Below, piece by piece: positions 25,552-33,532 of a stretch of 64,000 bases of DNA. The notes beneath the pieces are model-generated. The model ran no database searches, was not told the DNA's origin, and was given only the letters and a program-made list of their open reading frames with translations. Origin of the DNA: JADJDM01 sp044352985 (GTDB taxonomy: Bacteria; Bacteroidota; Bacteroidia; B-17B0; Aurantibacillaceae); NCBI GenBank assembly GCA_044352985.1, contig JBILCU010000014.1:19258-83257 (forward strand), given 5' to 3'. How positions within the stretch are numbered: position 1 is the stretch's first letter; the number at the start of each line of letters is the position of its first letter. The position numbers and the translations under genes were made by a program.

Positions 25552-27660
25552 TTAAACTTTTTCTGTTTTACCTTTTGATTTTGCAATTACATCAGCAGCT
25601 ACGTTAGCAGGAGCCTCAGCATAATGAGAGAACTCCATTGTTGAAGTTGCACGGCCAGATGTTAATGTACGTAACGCTGTTACATAACCAAACATTTCTG
25701 AAAGTGGAACTTTCGCTTTAATTACTTGACCTGTTCCTTTGCTATCCATACCTTCGATTTGTCCACGACGACGATTTAAGTCACCTACAACATCACCCAT
25801 GTTTTGCTCTGGAGTTAATACTTCAATTTTCATGATAGGTTCCATTAAAACTGGCTTACATTTTGGTAAAGCCTCACGGTATGCAGTTTTAGCACAAATT
25901 TCAAATGATAATGCGTCAGAGTCAACGTTGTGATATGAACCATCCTTTAAAGTAACTTTTAATTGTTGTAAAGGGAAACCAGCTAACACACCATTAACCA
26001 TTGATGCTTTGAATCCTTTTTCTACAGATGGGATAAATTCACGAGGAATGTTACCACCAGTGATTTCATTTACAAATTGTAAATCTCCACCAGTAAAATC
26101 TGCATCTATTGGACCTAATTCAATTTTAATATCGGCAAATTTACCACGACCACCAGTTTGTTTTTTGTAAACCTCACGATGTTCAAAAGTACCTGTAATA
26201 TTTTCTTTGTAAGAAACTTGAGGAGCACCTTGATTAACCTCAACTTTAAACTCACGCTTTAAACGATCAACAATAATCTCTAAATGTAATTCACCCATTC
26301 CAGAGATGATAGTTTGTCCGCTATCTTCATCTGTTTTAACACGGAAAGTTGGATCCTCTTCAGCTAATTTATTTAAGCCCACTCCTAATCTATCTAAATC
26401 AGCTTGAGTTTTAGGCTCAATAGCAATTCCGATTACTGGCTCAGGGAAATCCATAGCTTCTAATACAATTGGATGTTTTTCATCACACAATGTATCACCA
26501 GTACGAATATCTTTAAAACCAACTGCTGCTCCAATATCACCTGCCTCGATAAACTCGATAGCATTTTGCTTATTAGCATGCATTTGGAAAATACGAGAAA
26601 TACGTTCTTTGTTACCTGAACGAGTGTTTAGAACATAAGAACCTGCATCTAAACGACCAGCATAAGCACGGAAGAAACACAAACGACCAACAAATGGATC
26701 AGTTGCAATTTTAAATGCTAATGCAGTGAATGGTTCCTTAACATCTGGCTTACGAGTTACTTCCTGATCTGTGTCAGGGTTAATACCTTTAGTAACTTCT
26801 TTATCCATTGGAGATGGCATTAATTCCATAACCAAATCCAACATTGTTTGAACACCTTTGTTTTTGAAAGATGAACCACAAACCATAGGAACTATTTTGT
26901 TAGCTAGACATGCTTTACGTAAAGCATCTAAAACTTCTCTTTCAGTAATTGTTTCAGGAGCGTCAAAAAACTTCTCCATGATTTTATCATCAAATTCGGA
27001 AACTGCTTCTAACATTTTCTCTCTCCACTCAGCAACTTCTTCAACCATGTCAGCAGGAATTGGAACGATTTCATACGTCATTCCTTTATCATTCTCATTC
27101 CAAACCATTCCACGGTTGTTGATTAAATCAACTACACCTTTGAAATTATCTTCAGCGCCAATTGGCAATTGAAGTGGAACTGCATTACCACCTAAAATTT
27201 CGCGTGTTTGCTTAACAACGTTTAAGAAGTCAGCGCCAGAACGATCCATTTTATTAACGAAACCCAAACGAGTTACGTTATAGTTGTCTGCTAAACGCCA
27301 GTTTGTTTCAGATTGTGGCTCAACACCATCAACAGCTGAAAACAAGAAAACTAATCCATCTAATACACGTAGTGAACGATTTACCTCAACAGTAAAATCA
27401 ACGTGACCCGGAGTATCAATAATATTTAACTTATATTTGTTATTACGGTAGTTCCAGAAACAAGTAGTTGCAGCAGAAGTAATAGTAATACCACGCTCTT
27501 GCTCTTGTGCCATCCAGTCCATCGTAGCTGCACCTTCATGCACTTCACCTATTTTATGGTTTACACCAGTATAGTATAAAATACGCTCAGTTGTTGTAGT
27601 TTTACCTGCATCAATATGTGCTGCAATTCCTATGTTTCTTGTATAATGTAAATCACTCAT
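25552..27660 (-). CDS. fusA: Elongation factor G
   Basis: 702 aa, full length. GTPase motifs AHIDAGKTTTTERILYYTG (G1, ~14-32), DTPGHVDF (G3) and NKMDRSGAD (G4), followed by domains II-V with the conserved SGMGELHLEI and GVLAGFPLQ. Catalyses translocation. Lies between rpsG and rpsJ in the str segment. Confidence 0.98.
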   Translation of the reverse strand: MSDLHYTRNIGIAAHIDAGKTTTTERILYYTGVNHKIGEVHEGAATMDWMAQEQERGITITSAATTCFWNYRNNKYKLNIIDTPGHVDFTVEVNRSLRVLDGLVFLFSAVDGVEPQSETNWRLADNYNVTRLGFVNKMDRSGADFLNVVKQTREILGGNAVPLQLPIGAEDNFKGVVDLINNRGMVWNENDKGMTYEIVPIPADMVEEVAEWREKMLEAVSEFDDKIMEKFFDAPETITEREVLDALRKACLANKIVPMVCGSSFKNKGVQTMLDLVMELMPSPMDKEVTKGINPDTDQEVTRKPDVKEPFTALAFKIATDPFVGRLCFFRAYAGRLDAGSYVLNTRSGNKERISRIFQMHANKQNAIEFIEAGDIGAAVGFKDIRTGDTLCDEKHPIVLEAMDFPEPVIGIAIEPKTQADLDRLGVGLNKLAEEDPTFRVKTDEDSGQTIISGMGELHLEIIVDRLKREFKVEVNQGAPQVSYKENITGTFEHREVYKKQTGGRGKFADIKIELGPIDADFTGGDLQFVNEITGGNIPREFIPSVEKGFKASMVNGVLAGFPLQQLKVTLKDGSYHNVDSDALSFEICAKTAYREALPKCKPVLMEPIMKIEVLTPEQNMGDVVGDLNRRRGQIEGMDSKGTGQVIKAKVPLSEMFGYVTALRTLTSGRATSTMEFSHYAEAPANVAADVIAKSKGKTEKV

Positions 27661-27684
27661 TGTTTGTTATATCTATTGTATTAA

Positions 27685-28152
27685 TTAGAAACGGAAATGA
27701 GAGAACGCCTTGTTAGCTTCTGCCATTTTGTGAGTATCTTCTTTCTTTTTGAATGCTGCACCTTCTTCTTTCGCTGCTGCAACAATTTCTCCAGCTAATT
27801 TCTGAGCCATTGATTTTTCGTTACGACGACGAGAATAAAGAATCATCCACTTCATTCCCATAGCCACCTTTCTTTCAGGACGGATTTCAGTAGGAATTTG
27901 AAATGTTGCACCACCCACACGACGAGATTTAACCTCTACCTGAGGAGTAATGTTAGCCAAACCTCTTTTAAAAACTTCTAAACCATCTTCACTTGTTCTT
28001 TTAGCTACAATTTCAATAGCTTCATAAAACACATGTGAAGCAACAGTTTTTTTACCGTCGTACATTAAATTGTTAACGAAACGTGTTACTAAAGTATCAT
28101 TAAACTTCGGATCAGGAAGTAATAATCTTTTTTTTGCTCTCGATTTTCTCAT
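27685..28152 (-). CDS. rpsG: 30S ribosomal protein S7
   Basis: 155 aa. Starts MRKSRAKKRLLLPDPKFND and has VEVKSRRVGGATFQIPTEI. Head-nucleating protein of the small subunit and, in E. coli, a regulator of the str operon. Confidence 0.98.
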   Translation of the reverse strand: MRKSRAKKRLLLPDPKFNDTLVTRFVNNLMYDGKKTVASHVFYEAIEIVAKRTSEDGLEVFKRGLANITPQVEVKSRRVGGATFQIPTEIRPERKVAMGMKWMILYSRRRNEKSMAQKLAGEIVAAAKEEGAAFKKKEDTHKMAEANKAFSHFRF

Positions 28153-28184
28153 CGTTTATTGCTTTAAAAACTTATCTTATTTAA

Positions 28185-28589
28185 TTATTTCTTTTTAGCT
28201 GGAGCAGCTGCTGCACCTGGCTTAGGACGTTTTGCACCATATTTAGAGCGACGCTGTCTTCTTCCCTCAACACCTGCAGTATCTAACGCACCACGAACAA
28301 TATGGTAACGAACTCCAGGAAGATCTTTAACACGACCTCCACGAACTAATACTATACTATGCTCCTGCAAGTTATGTCCTTCTCCTGGAATGTAAGCAAT
28401 AATTTCTTGCTGGTTTGTTAATCTCACCTTAGCAACCTTTCTCATTGCTGAATTTGGTTTTTTAGGCGTTGTTGTATACACTTTTGTACATACACCACGA
28501 CGCTGTGGACATGAAGTCAAAGCAACTGACTTACTTTTGTTTGGAGCTTTAAATCTCCCTTTTCTTACTAACTGCTGTATTGTTGGCAT
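28185..28589 (-). CDS. rpsL: 30S ribosomal protein S12
   Basis: 134 aa. MPTIQQLVRKGR start and the decoding-centre loops TTTPKKPNSAMRKVAKVRL and LVRGGRVKDLPGVRYH. The streptomycin-resistance Lys positions look wild type (TPKKPNSA). A short Ala/Lys-rich tail. First gene of the 32-gene ribosomal run. Confidence 0.98.
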   Translation of the reverse strand: MPTIQQLVRKGRFKAPNKSKSVALTSCPQRRGVCTKVYTTTPKKPNSAMRKVAKVRLTNQQEIIAYIPGEGHNLQEHSIVLVRGGRVKDLPGVRYHIVRGALDTAGVEGRRQRRSKYGAKRPKPGAAAAPAKKK

Positions 28590-28664
28590 TTTATTCTTTT
28601 GTATTACCTGATTTTACAGTACTTTCACTAATATTAAAACTATACCCATTAAATTACGGGAGGG

Positions 28665-28696
28665 CAAAGGTAAGAAAATTTTTATAAACCAAACAA
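28665..28696 (-). promoter_or_regulatory. Promoter of the ribosomal protein run
   Basis: On the minus strand TTG (28696-28694), a 21-nt spacer and TACCTTTG (28672-28665) match the Bacteroidota TTG-N19-21-TAnnTTTG promoter. The leader to rpsL is about 70 nt. Confidence 0.75.
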
Positions 28697-28756
28697 GTGT
28701 TAATAAATTATTTTCAAAATATTTTTAATAATAATCAAAATTTTTAAATAGATGAA

Positions 28757-28784
28757 ACAAAAAAGGCCACAAAAGTGGCCTTTT
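28757..28784 (-). terminator. Terminator of dnaN
   Basis: 10-bp stem (28775-28784 with 28761-28770) with a 4-base loop, followed on the minus strand by a T run. It separates dnaN from the rpsL promoter. Confidence 0.88.
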
Positions 28785-28804
28785 ATTGAATAAAAAATAT
28801 TTTT

Positions 28805-29926
28805 TTAGTTATTTAGCATTACAGGCATTACCAACATCAAAACATCTTCTGATGGGTTTTCTCGCTTACTTGGAGTTATAATTCCAGCTCTATTTGGTGC
28901 GCTCATTTCTAAATCAATTTCATCACTTTCCAAATTATTTAACATATCCAATAAAAATTTTGAATTAAACCCAATTTCCAAATCCTCACCAATATAATTA
29001 CATGTTAATCTTTCGTTTGCTGCATTTGAAAAATCAATATCCTCTGCACTTATTAACAGTGAGCTACCTGCAATTTTAAAACGTACTTGGTGTGTGGCTT
29101 TATTTGAATAAATGCTAACTCGTTTTAATGCTCCGGTTAAAGAACTTCTATCAATTGTTAACTTATTAGGATTTACTTTAGGAATTACAGCCTCGTAATT
29201 TGGATATTTTCCATCGATTAAACGGCAAACAACAGTAGTTGTTCCAAAAGTGAATGATGCATTTGTTTTGTTATACTCAACATTTACAGCATCTTCAAGG
29301 CCTGCCATTAAATTTTTCAAAACATTTAATGGTTTTTTTGGCAATATAAAAGAAGCCGGGTGACCTGCTTTTGAATCTGTTCTTCTGTATTTAACCAATT
29401 TATGAGCATCGGTAGCAACAAACAACGTTTCACTTTCAGAAAACTGACAGAAAACCCCATTCATAACTGGTCTTAAATCATCATTTCCAGTTGCAAATAA
29501 CGTTTTATTAATTGCTGATGCAACTACATCCGTTTTTATTACAATTGACGACGATGCCTCAATTTTTGGAACACGTGGATATTCTTCACCATTATGCCCT
29601 GTTAACTTATATTCGCCATTATCAGTTATAATCTTTATACCGTAAACCTTTGTATCTATACTAAAAGTTAAAGGCTGCTCTGGAAAATTACTTAACGTAT
29701 CGATTAAAGGACGCGCAGGTATAGCAATACTTCCGGCATCTTTTGACTCTACTTTTAATGAAGTTGTAACTGTTGTTTCCATATCAGAGGCGTGAACAAC
29801 TAATTGCCCGGGAACAATTTCAAATAAAAAGTTATCTAAAATAGGAATGGTATTATTAGAACTTAAAACTCCACTTATTGATTTAAGTTGTTTTAATAAA
29901 GTTGATGTTGATACAATAAAATTCAT
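28805..29926 (-). CDS. dnaN: DNA polymerase III beta subunit (sliding clamp)
   Basis: 373 aa, the usual length, forming three clamp domains. MNFIVSTSTLLKQLKSISGV start, HASDMETTV, FVATDAHKLVKYR and the C-terminal LVMPVMLNN, which is the typical M-P-x-x ending near the partner-binding pocket. Encircles DNA and tethers polymerases. A TAAATTTG box lies 25 nt upstream. It is not next to dnaA in this window. Confidence 0.97.
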   Translation of the reverse strand: MNFIVSTSTLLKQLKSISGVLSSNNTIPILDNFLFEIVPGQLVVHASDMETTVTTSLKVESKDAGSIAIPARPLIDTLSNFPEQPLTFSIDTKVYGIKIITDNGEYKLTGHNGEEYPRVPKIEASSSIVIKTDVVASAINKTLFATGNDDLRPVMNGVFCQFSESETLFVATDAHKLVKYRRTDSKAGHPASFILPKKPLNVLKNLMAGLEDAVNVEYNKTNASFTFGTTTVVCRLIDGKYPNYEAVIPKVNPNKLTIDRSSLTGALKRVSIYSNKATHQVRFKIAGSSLLISAEDIDFSNAANERLTCNYIGEDLEIGFNSKFLLDMLNNLESDEIDLEMSAPNRAGIITPSKRENPSEDVLMLVMPVMLNN

Positions 29927-29951
29927 GAATAGTTTAATTTAAATAAGTCAA

Positions 29952-29959
29952 CAAATTTA
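29952..29959 (-). promoter_or_regulatory. Putative -7 box (TAAATTTG) for dnaN
   Basis: Minus-strand TAAATTTG ending 25 nt before the dnaN ATG. No convincing TTG at -33. Confidence 0.4.
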
Positions 29960-30005
29960 ATTTTTCAAAGCAGGGAAAATAATGATTTGAAATTTTGTTT
30001 TTAAA

Positions 30006-31049
30006 CTATTTTTTAACAACCTTGATATTGTTAAAATAACTCCTGGATTGAATTAACTTCCCGAACATTAAATACTGCACAAGTGCAAAGTCTTGATCAT
30101 TATTAAATAACATGTAAGCATGATTAGGATCTTTTAATAATTTCACTCCTAAGGTCTCATCTACAGCATCTTCTGAAACTTTTTTATTAAACAATTTCAT
30201 TTTTTGTTCCTGACCATTTTTTAGTTTAATCGTAATTGTTGTAAATGGAATTGATCGTTTTACCGAGTCAATCTCTCTATTCGACTGTCCTGTTAAAAAT
30301 TTATCTACTTCTAAGAAAGTACAATAAGCCAAATATTGTTTAATAGCAAAAGTATCGGGCTGTTGAATAGCTGCATTTTTTAAATCAGTAAGTTTAAATT
30401 TATTTTTATCTAACACATGAATAATGAATGATGAATCAGGAATACCCGTATAATCAACTGAAACAGTTTCAATTTCAGGTGGAGTGGTTCTTAGTACTGA
30501 AGGGTCTTTCCAATCATTTAATTCGGTGAAAAAACGTGAACTTAAAAAACCTTCAAAACCAGGAATATAGTTCACATAAGTTTGCTCGTATTTTTCATCT
30601 GTTTCAGGATCTGCTAAAACCATGTATGTACCAGTATAATCAGGCGTTGTAGCTCCCATATACCAAATCTTCACACGTTCATTTCCTGTATAAAACTCAA
30701 TTTTTTTTCCTACAGTTGCAATGGATTGAATAATTGTTTTTTTAAGATTTTCTCCTGCAGGATACTTAATCGCAATTTGTTTTAAGGTATAAAGTAATAA
30801 TTGTAAATTATTTTTTCTAACTGGATATTTTCCATTTAACAACCAGACACCATTATCTTTACGTTCCAATAAAGCTGTCTTTCCATTTTTCTCTGCAATA
30901 AATATTTTGGTAATGGAGGCAGTGTCTTTAAAAGCAAAAGAGCCAGAATCGTCTTCCAATGTGGATTTTTTACTTTTTTTCACCAAAATAAAAACGGTTA
31001 AACCTACTAATAAAAGCAGTAATGAATAAAATAATAATCGTTTTTTCAT
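30006..31049 (-). CDS. DUF4340 domain protein linked to GldF/GldG
   Basis: 347 aa. One N-terminal membrane anchor (LLFYSLLLLLVGLTVFILV) followed by a soluble domain with ITKIFIAEKNGKTALLERKD and WLLNGKYPVRKNNLQLLLYT, the pattern of DUF4340. The protein is predicted to face the periplasm. Its ATG is immediately after the gldG stop, so it probably works with the GldFG transporter; its molecular role is unknown. Confidence 0.75.
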   Translation of the reverse strand: MKKRLLFYSLLLLLVGLTVFILVKKSKKSTLEDDSGSFAFKDTASITKIFIAEKNGKTALLERKDNGVWLLNGKYPVRKNNLQLLLYTLKQIAIKYPAGENLKKTIIQSIATVGKKIEFYTGNERVKIWYMGATTPDYTGTYMVLADPETDEKYEQTYVNYIPGFEGFLSSRFFTELNDWKDPSVLRTTPPEIETVSVDYTGIPDSSFIIHVLDKNKFKLTDLKNAAIQQPDTFAIKQYLAYCTFLEVDKFLTGQSNREIDSVKRSIPFTTITIKLKNGQEQKMKLFNKKVSEDAVDETLGVKLLKDPNHAYMLFNNDQDFALVQYLMFGKLIQSRSYFNNIKVVKK

Positions 31050-32741
31050 TTAATAGTTTTTGGTGTATTTTCTTTTACGGTACTGAATTAAAACAATACC
31101 AAGTGCAATTACAGAAGTAATTGGAACAACCACGTTGATTAATTTCCACTTGGAAGATTCGTTTTTAATTTTCTTGCGGTCTAAAGTTCTTAATTGCACA
31201 TCTCTTGCTCGCAGGCTTAAAAAATCTGCACCATCACACAAATAATTCATACAATTTAAAATGAATGTTTTATTAGCAAATGTTTTTTTCATGTACTTAT
31301 CGTAACCCAAAGGGAACGGACTCATTGTAGCAAATTGAATTTCATTTTTAATCACATCACCATCAGAAATTACTATAATAGAAGTAGGCTGACTTTTACC
31401 TGAAAATGCAATCGCACTGTCTTTTGAAATACTAATCGGAATTCGGTATTCATATAAAGATTTAAACGTCCCTTCCAACATAATAGCCAAAGGTTGCGGA
31501 CCTTTTTTAAAGAGTTCATCTTTTGGTTTCATCATAGCCATTGCTAAACTAACACGAGCCGGTGTATTTTGTATGCGTGTATTTTTTGATGTATTTAATA
31601 AAATTGTTTTTCTTACATTTTTGGCTGAAATGGTATCAATGCTGCTTACAAATTCGAATTTAATTAAATCCAAATTTTTTACAATCGGGTGATCTAATGT
31701 GGGCAAAGACAAAGGATTATAATACCAAGGTGCCATTTGAAAATCAGGTGCGCCTTTAAATCCACGGTTAATAGGAATGGATGTGCAGGTGTAATCATTT
31801 AGTAAATCATTGTTAATTCTTACTCCATAGGTAAAAAATAAATCATCTAAGTTTTTTGAAATGGCTAACCCAAGAGAAAACCCTTTTTGTTTAAGCGAAT
31901 CCATATTGGTGTACACATTATCAATGCAAAATAATGCACGACCACCTTTCATGATGAACTGATCTAAAATAAATTTATCTTTTTCATCCCAAGCACTATC
32001 GGGTTGAGCAACAATAACAGCTTTGTATGGTTTTAATGCTTTAAGTTGATGATTAATAGCTAAATAATCAATATCGTAATATTCGCTTAAAGCCGAATAA
32101 ATATCAGCTGTTTGTAATGTATCTAATTCTCCGTGGCCTTGAATAAATGCAATTTTAGGTTTTACATTGCGTTGTAATTTTCGGATGGCATTGGTCAGTT
32201 CATACTCTAAAGATGAAACAGAATTGTTTACACATACATCCGGAGGAACACCAACCTGTTGTTTAAAAATCTGCCAAGTAGTTTCTTTACCGTTGTAACT
32301 TACAATGGCGCCAGGAAAAATAATTTGCGACTTATTTCCGCTTTCGCTTTTCATATTCAACTCTGTTGGAACTATGCCTTTTTGGTACAATTCACGCTGA
32401 ATATTTTCTAATTCGTTTTTATTTTTTTCATCGTAAATATTGATGAATTCGTAATTAAAATCGCCTTTAGTGTATGCCCTGAATTCATCTAAAATTTCTT
32501 TGGTTTCGTTTTGTAAGCGTGTGAATGCAGGGTTAAAATCTCCTTCCAAATAAATTTTAATATAAATACTTCCGTCTAATTCTTTTAATAAATCAAGTGT
32601 TTTACGATTTAAGGTATACCGTTTTTCGGACGTTAAGTCAAATCGACTAAAAAAGAAAGCGCCGATAAAGTTGAACATCACCACTGCCGAAAGCACTAGG
32701 ATTAAACTAATAATATCTTTTCTTTTTTGTTTAGAAGCCAT
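31050..32741 (-). CDS. gldG: Gliding motility-associated ABC transporter substrate-binding-like protein GldG
   Basis: 563 aa from the ATG at 32741, which shares one base with the gldF stop (TAATG); the GTG at 32747 is not needed. An N-terminal helix (ISLILVLSAVVMFNFIGAFF), a large periplasmic part beginning with RFDLTSEKRYTLNRKT, and a C-terminal helix (VVVPITSVIALGIVLIQY) followed by basic residues match GldG. In Flavobacterium GldA/F/G is an ABC transporter needed for gliding, but homologues occur in non-gliding Bacteroidota. GldA is not in the window. Confidence 0.88.
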   Translation of the reverse strand: MASKQKRKDIISLILVLSAVVMFNFIGAFFFSRFDLTSEKRYTLNRKTLDLLKELDGSIYIKIYLEGDFNPAFTRLQNETKEILDEFRAYTKGDFNYEFINIYDEKNKNELENIQRELYQKGIVPTELNMKSESGNKSQIIFPGAIVSYNGKETTWQIFKQQVGVPPDVCVNNSVSSLEYELTNAIRKLQRNVKPKIAFIQGHGELDTLQTADIYSALSEYYDIDYLAINHQLKALKPYKAVIVAQPDSAWDEKDKFILDQFIMKGGRALFCIDNVYTNMDSLKQKGFSLGLAISKNLDDLFFTYGVRINNDLLNDYTCTSIPINRGFKGAPDFQMAPWYYNPLSLPTLDHPIVKNLDLIKFEFVSSIDTISAKNVRKTILLNTSKNTRIQNTPARVSLAMAMMKPKDELFKKGPQPLAIMLEGTFKSLYEYRIPISISKDSAIAFSGKSQPTSIIVISDGDVIKNEIQFATMSPFPLGYDKYMKKTFANKTFILNCMNYLCDGADFLSLRARDVQLRTLDRKKIKNESSKWKLINVVVPITSVIALGIVLIQYRKRKYTKNY

Positions 32742-33481
32742 TACCACTTTCTTTTTTCGAGTACAAATTTGGTTAGAAAAACAAAAACAGTTATCAAACT
32801 TAAAAAGTAGATTAAGTCACGCGTATCAATTACACCTCGACTCATAGAAAGGTAATGATCATTTATGCCCAGTTTTATGATTACTGCATCCAACTTACCA
32901 AATAATCCGGCATTACCTAAAAAATCAAAACCAAAATAACAAAGGTAACACATAGTCATTGCCAGTATAAATGAAATGACTTGATTATCTGAAACCGAAG
33001 ATGCAAAAATACCCACTGCAACAAAACCTGCACCTAAAAATGCCAACCCGAAATAAGAACCCCACATGCCCCCGGTATCTACATTTCCTTTCGGAAAACC
33101 CAATTGATGAACTGAATAGTAATACAATAAAGTTGGAAGTAAACTAATTAAAACTAGCACCACACCGGCAAAATATTTTGATAAAATAATTTGTAAATCA
33201 GAGATTGGCCGAGTAAATAACAATTCTATAGTTCCTGATTTTTTCTCTTCTGAAAAACTACGCATAGTAATGGCGGGAATTAAAAACAAATAAACCCATG
33301 GCGCAATTGCAAATAATGGATCAATAGATGCAAAGCCGTTTTCAAGTATATTCATACCTGTTGTTTCGGTACCAATTACCCACAAAAACAAACTAATTAG
33401 CGTTAGGAAAACTATAATAGCAATGTAACCAACTAATGAGGTTAAAAAATTTCGTATTTCTTTGATAAATAATGAATACAT
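32741..33481 (-). CDS. gldF: Gliding motility-associated ABC transporter permease GldF
   Basis: 246 aa with six membrane helices. Starts MYSLFIKEIRNFLTSLVGYI and has the ABC-2 loop TMRSFSEEKKSGTIELLFTR, typical of GldF and related exporters. Forms an operon gldF-gldG-DUF4340 with overlapping or abutting codons. Confidence 0.88.
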   Translation of the reverse strand: MYSLFIKEIRNFLTSLVGYIAIIVFLTLISLFLWVIGTETTGMNILENGFASIDPLFAIAPWVYLFLIPAITMRSFSEEKKSGTIELLFTRPISDLQIILSKYFAGVVLVLISLLPTLLYYYSVHQLGFPKGNVDTGGMWGSYFGLAFLGAGFVAVGIFASSVSDNQVISFILAMTMCYLCYFGFDFLGNAGLFGKLDAVIIKLGINDHYLSMSRGVIDTRDLIYFLSLITVFVFLTKFVLEKRKW

Positions 33482-33532
33482 AATTCAGGCGAACAAAAAT
33501 AACAATTTTAATACTGCTACAACACCTTGTTT

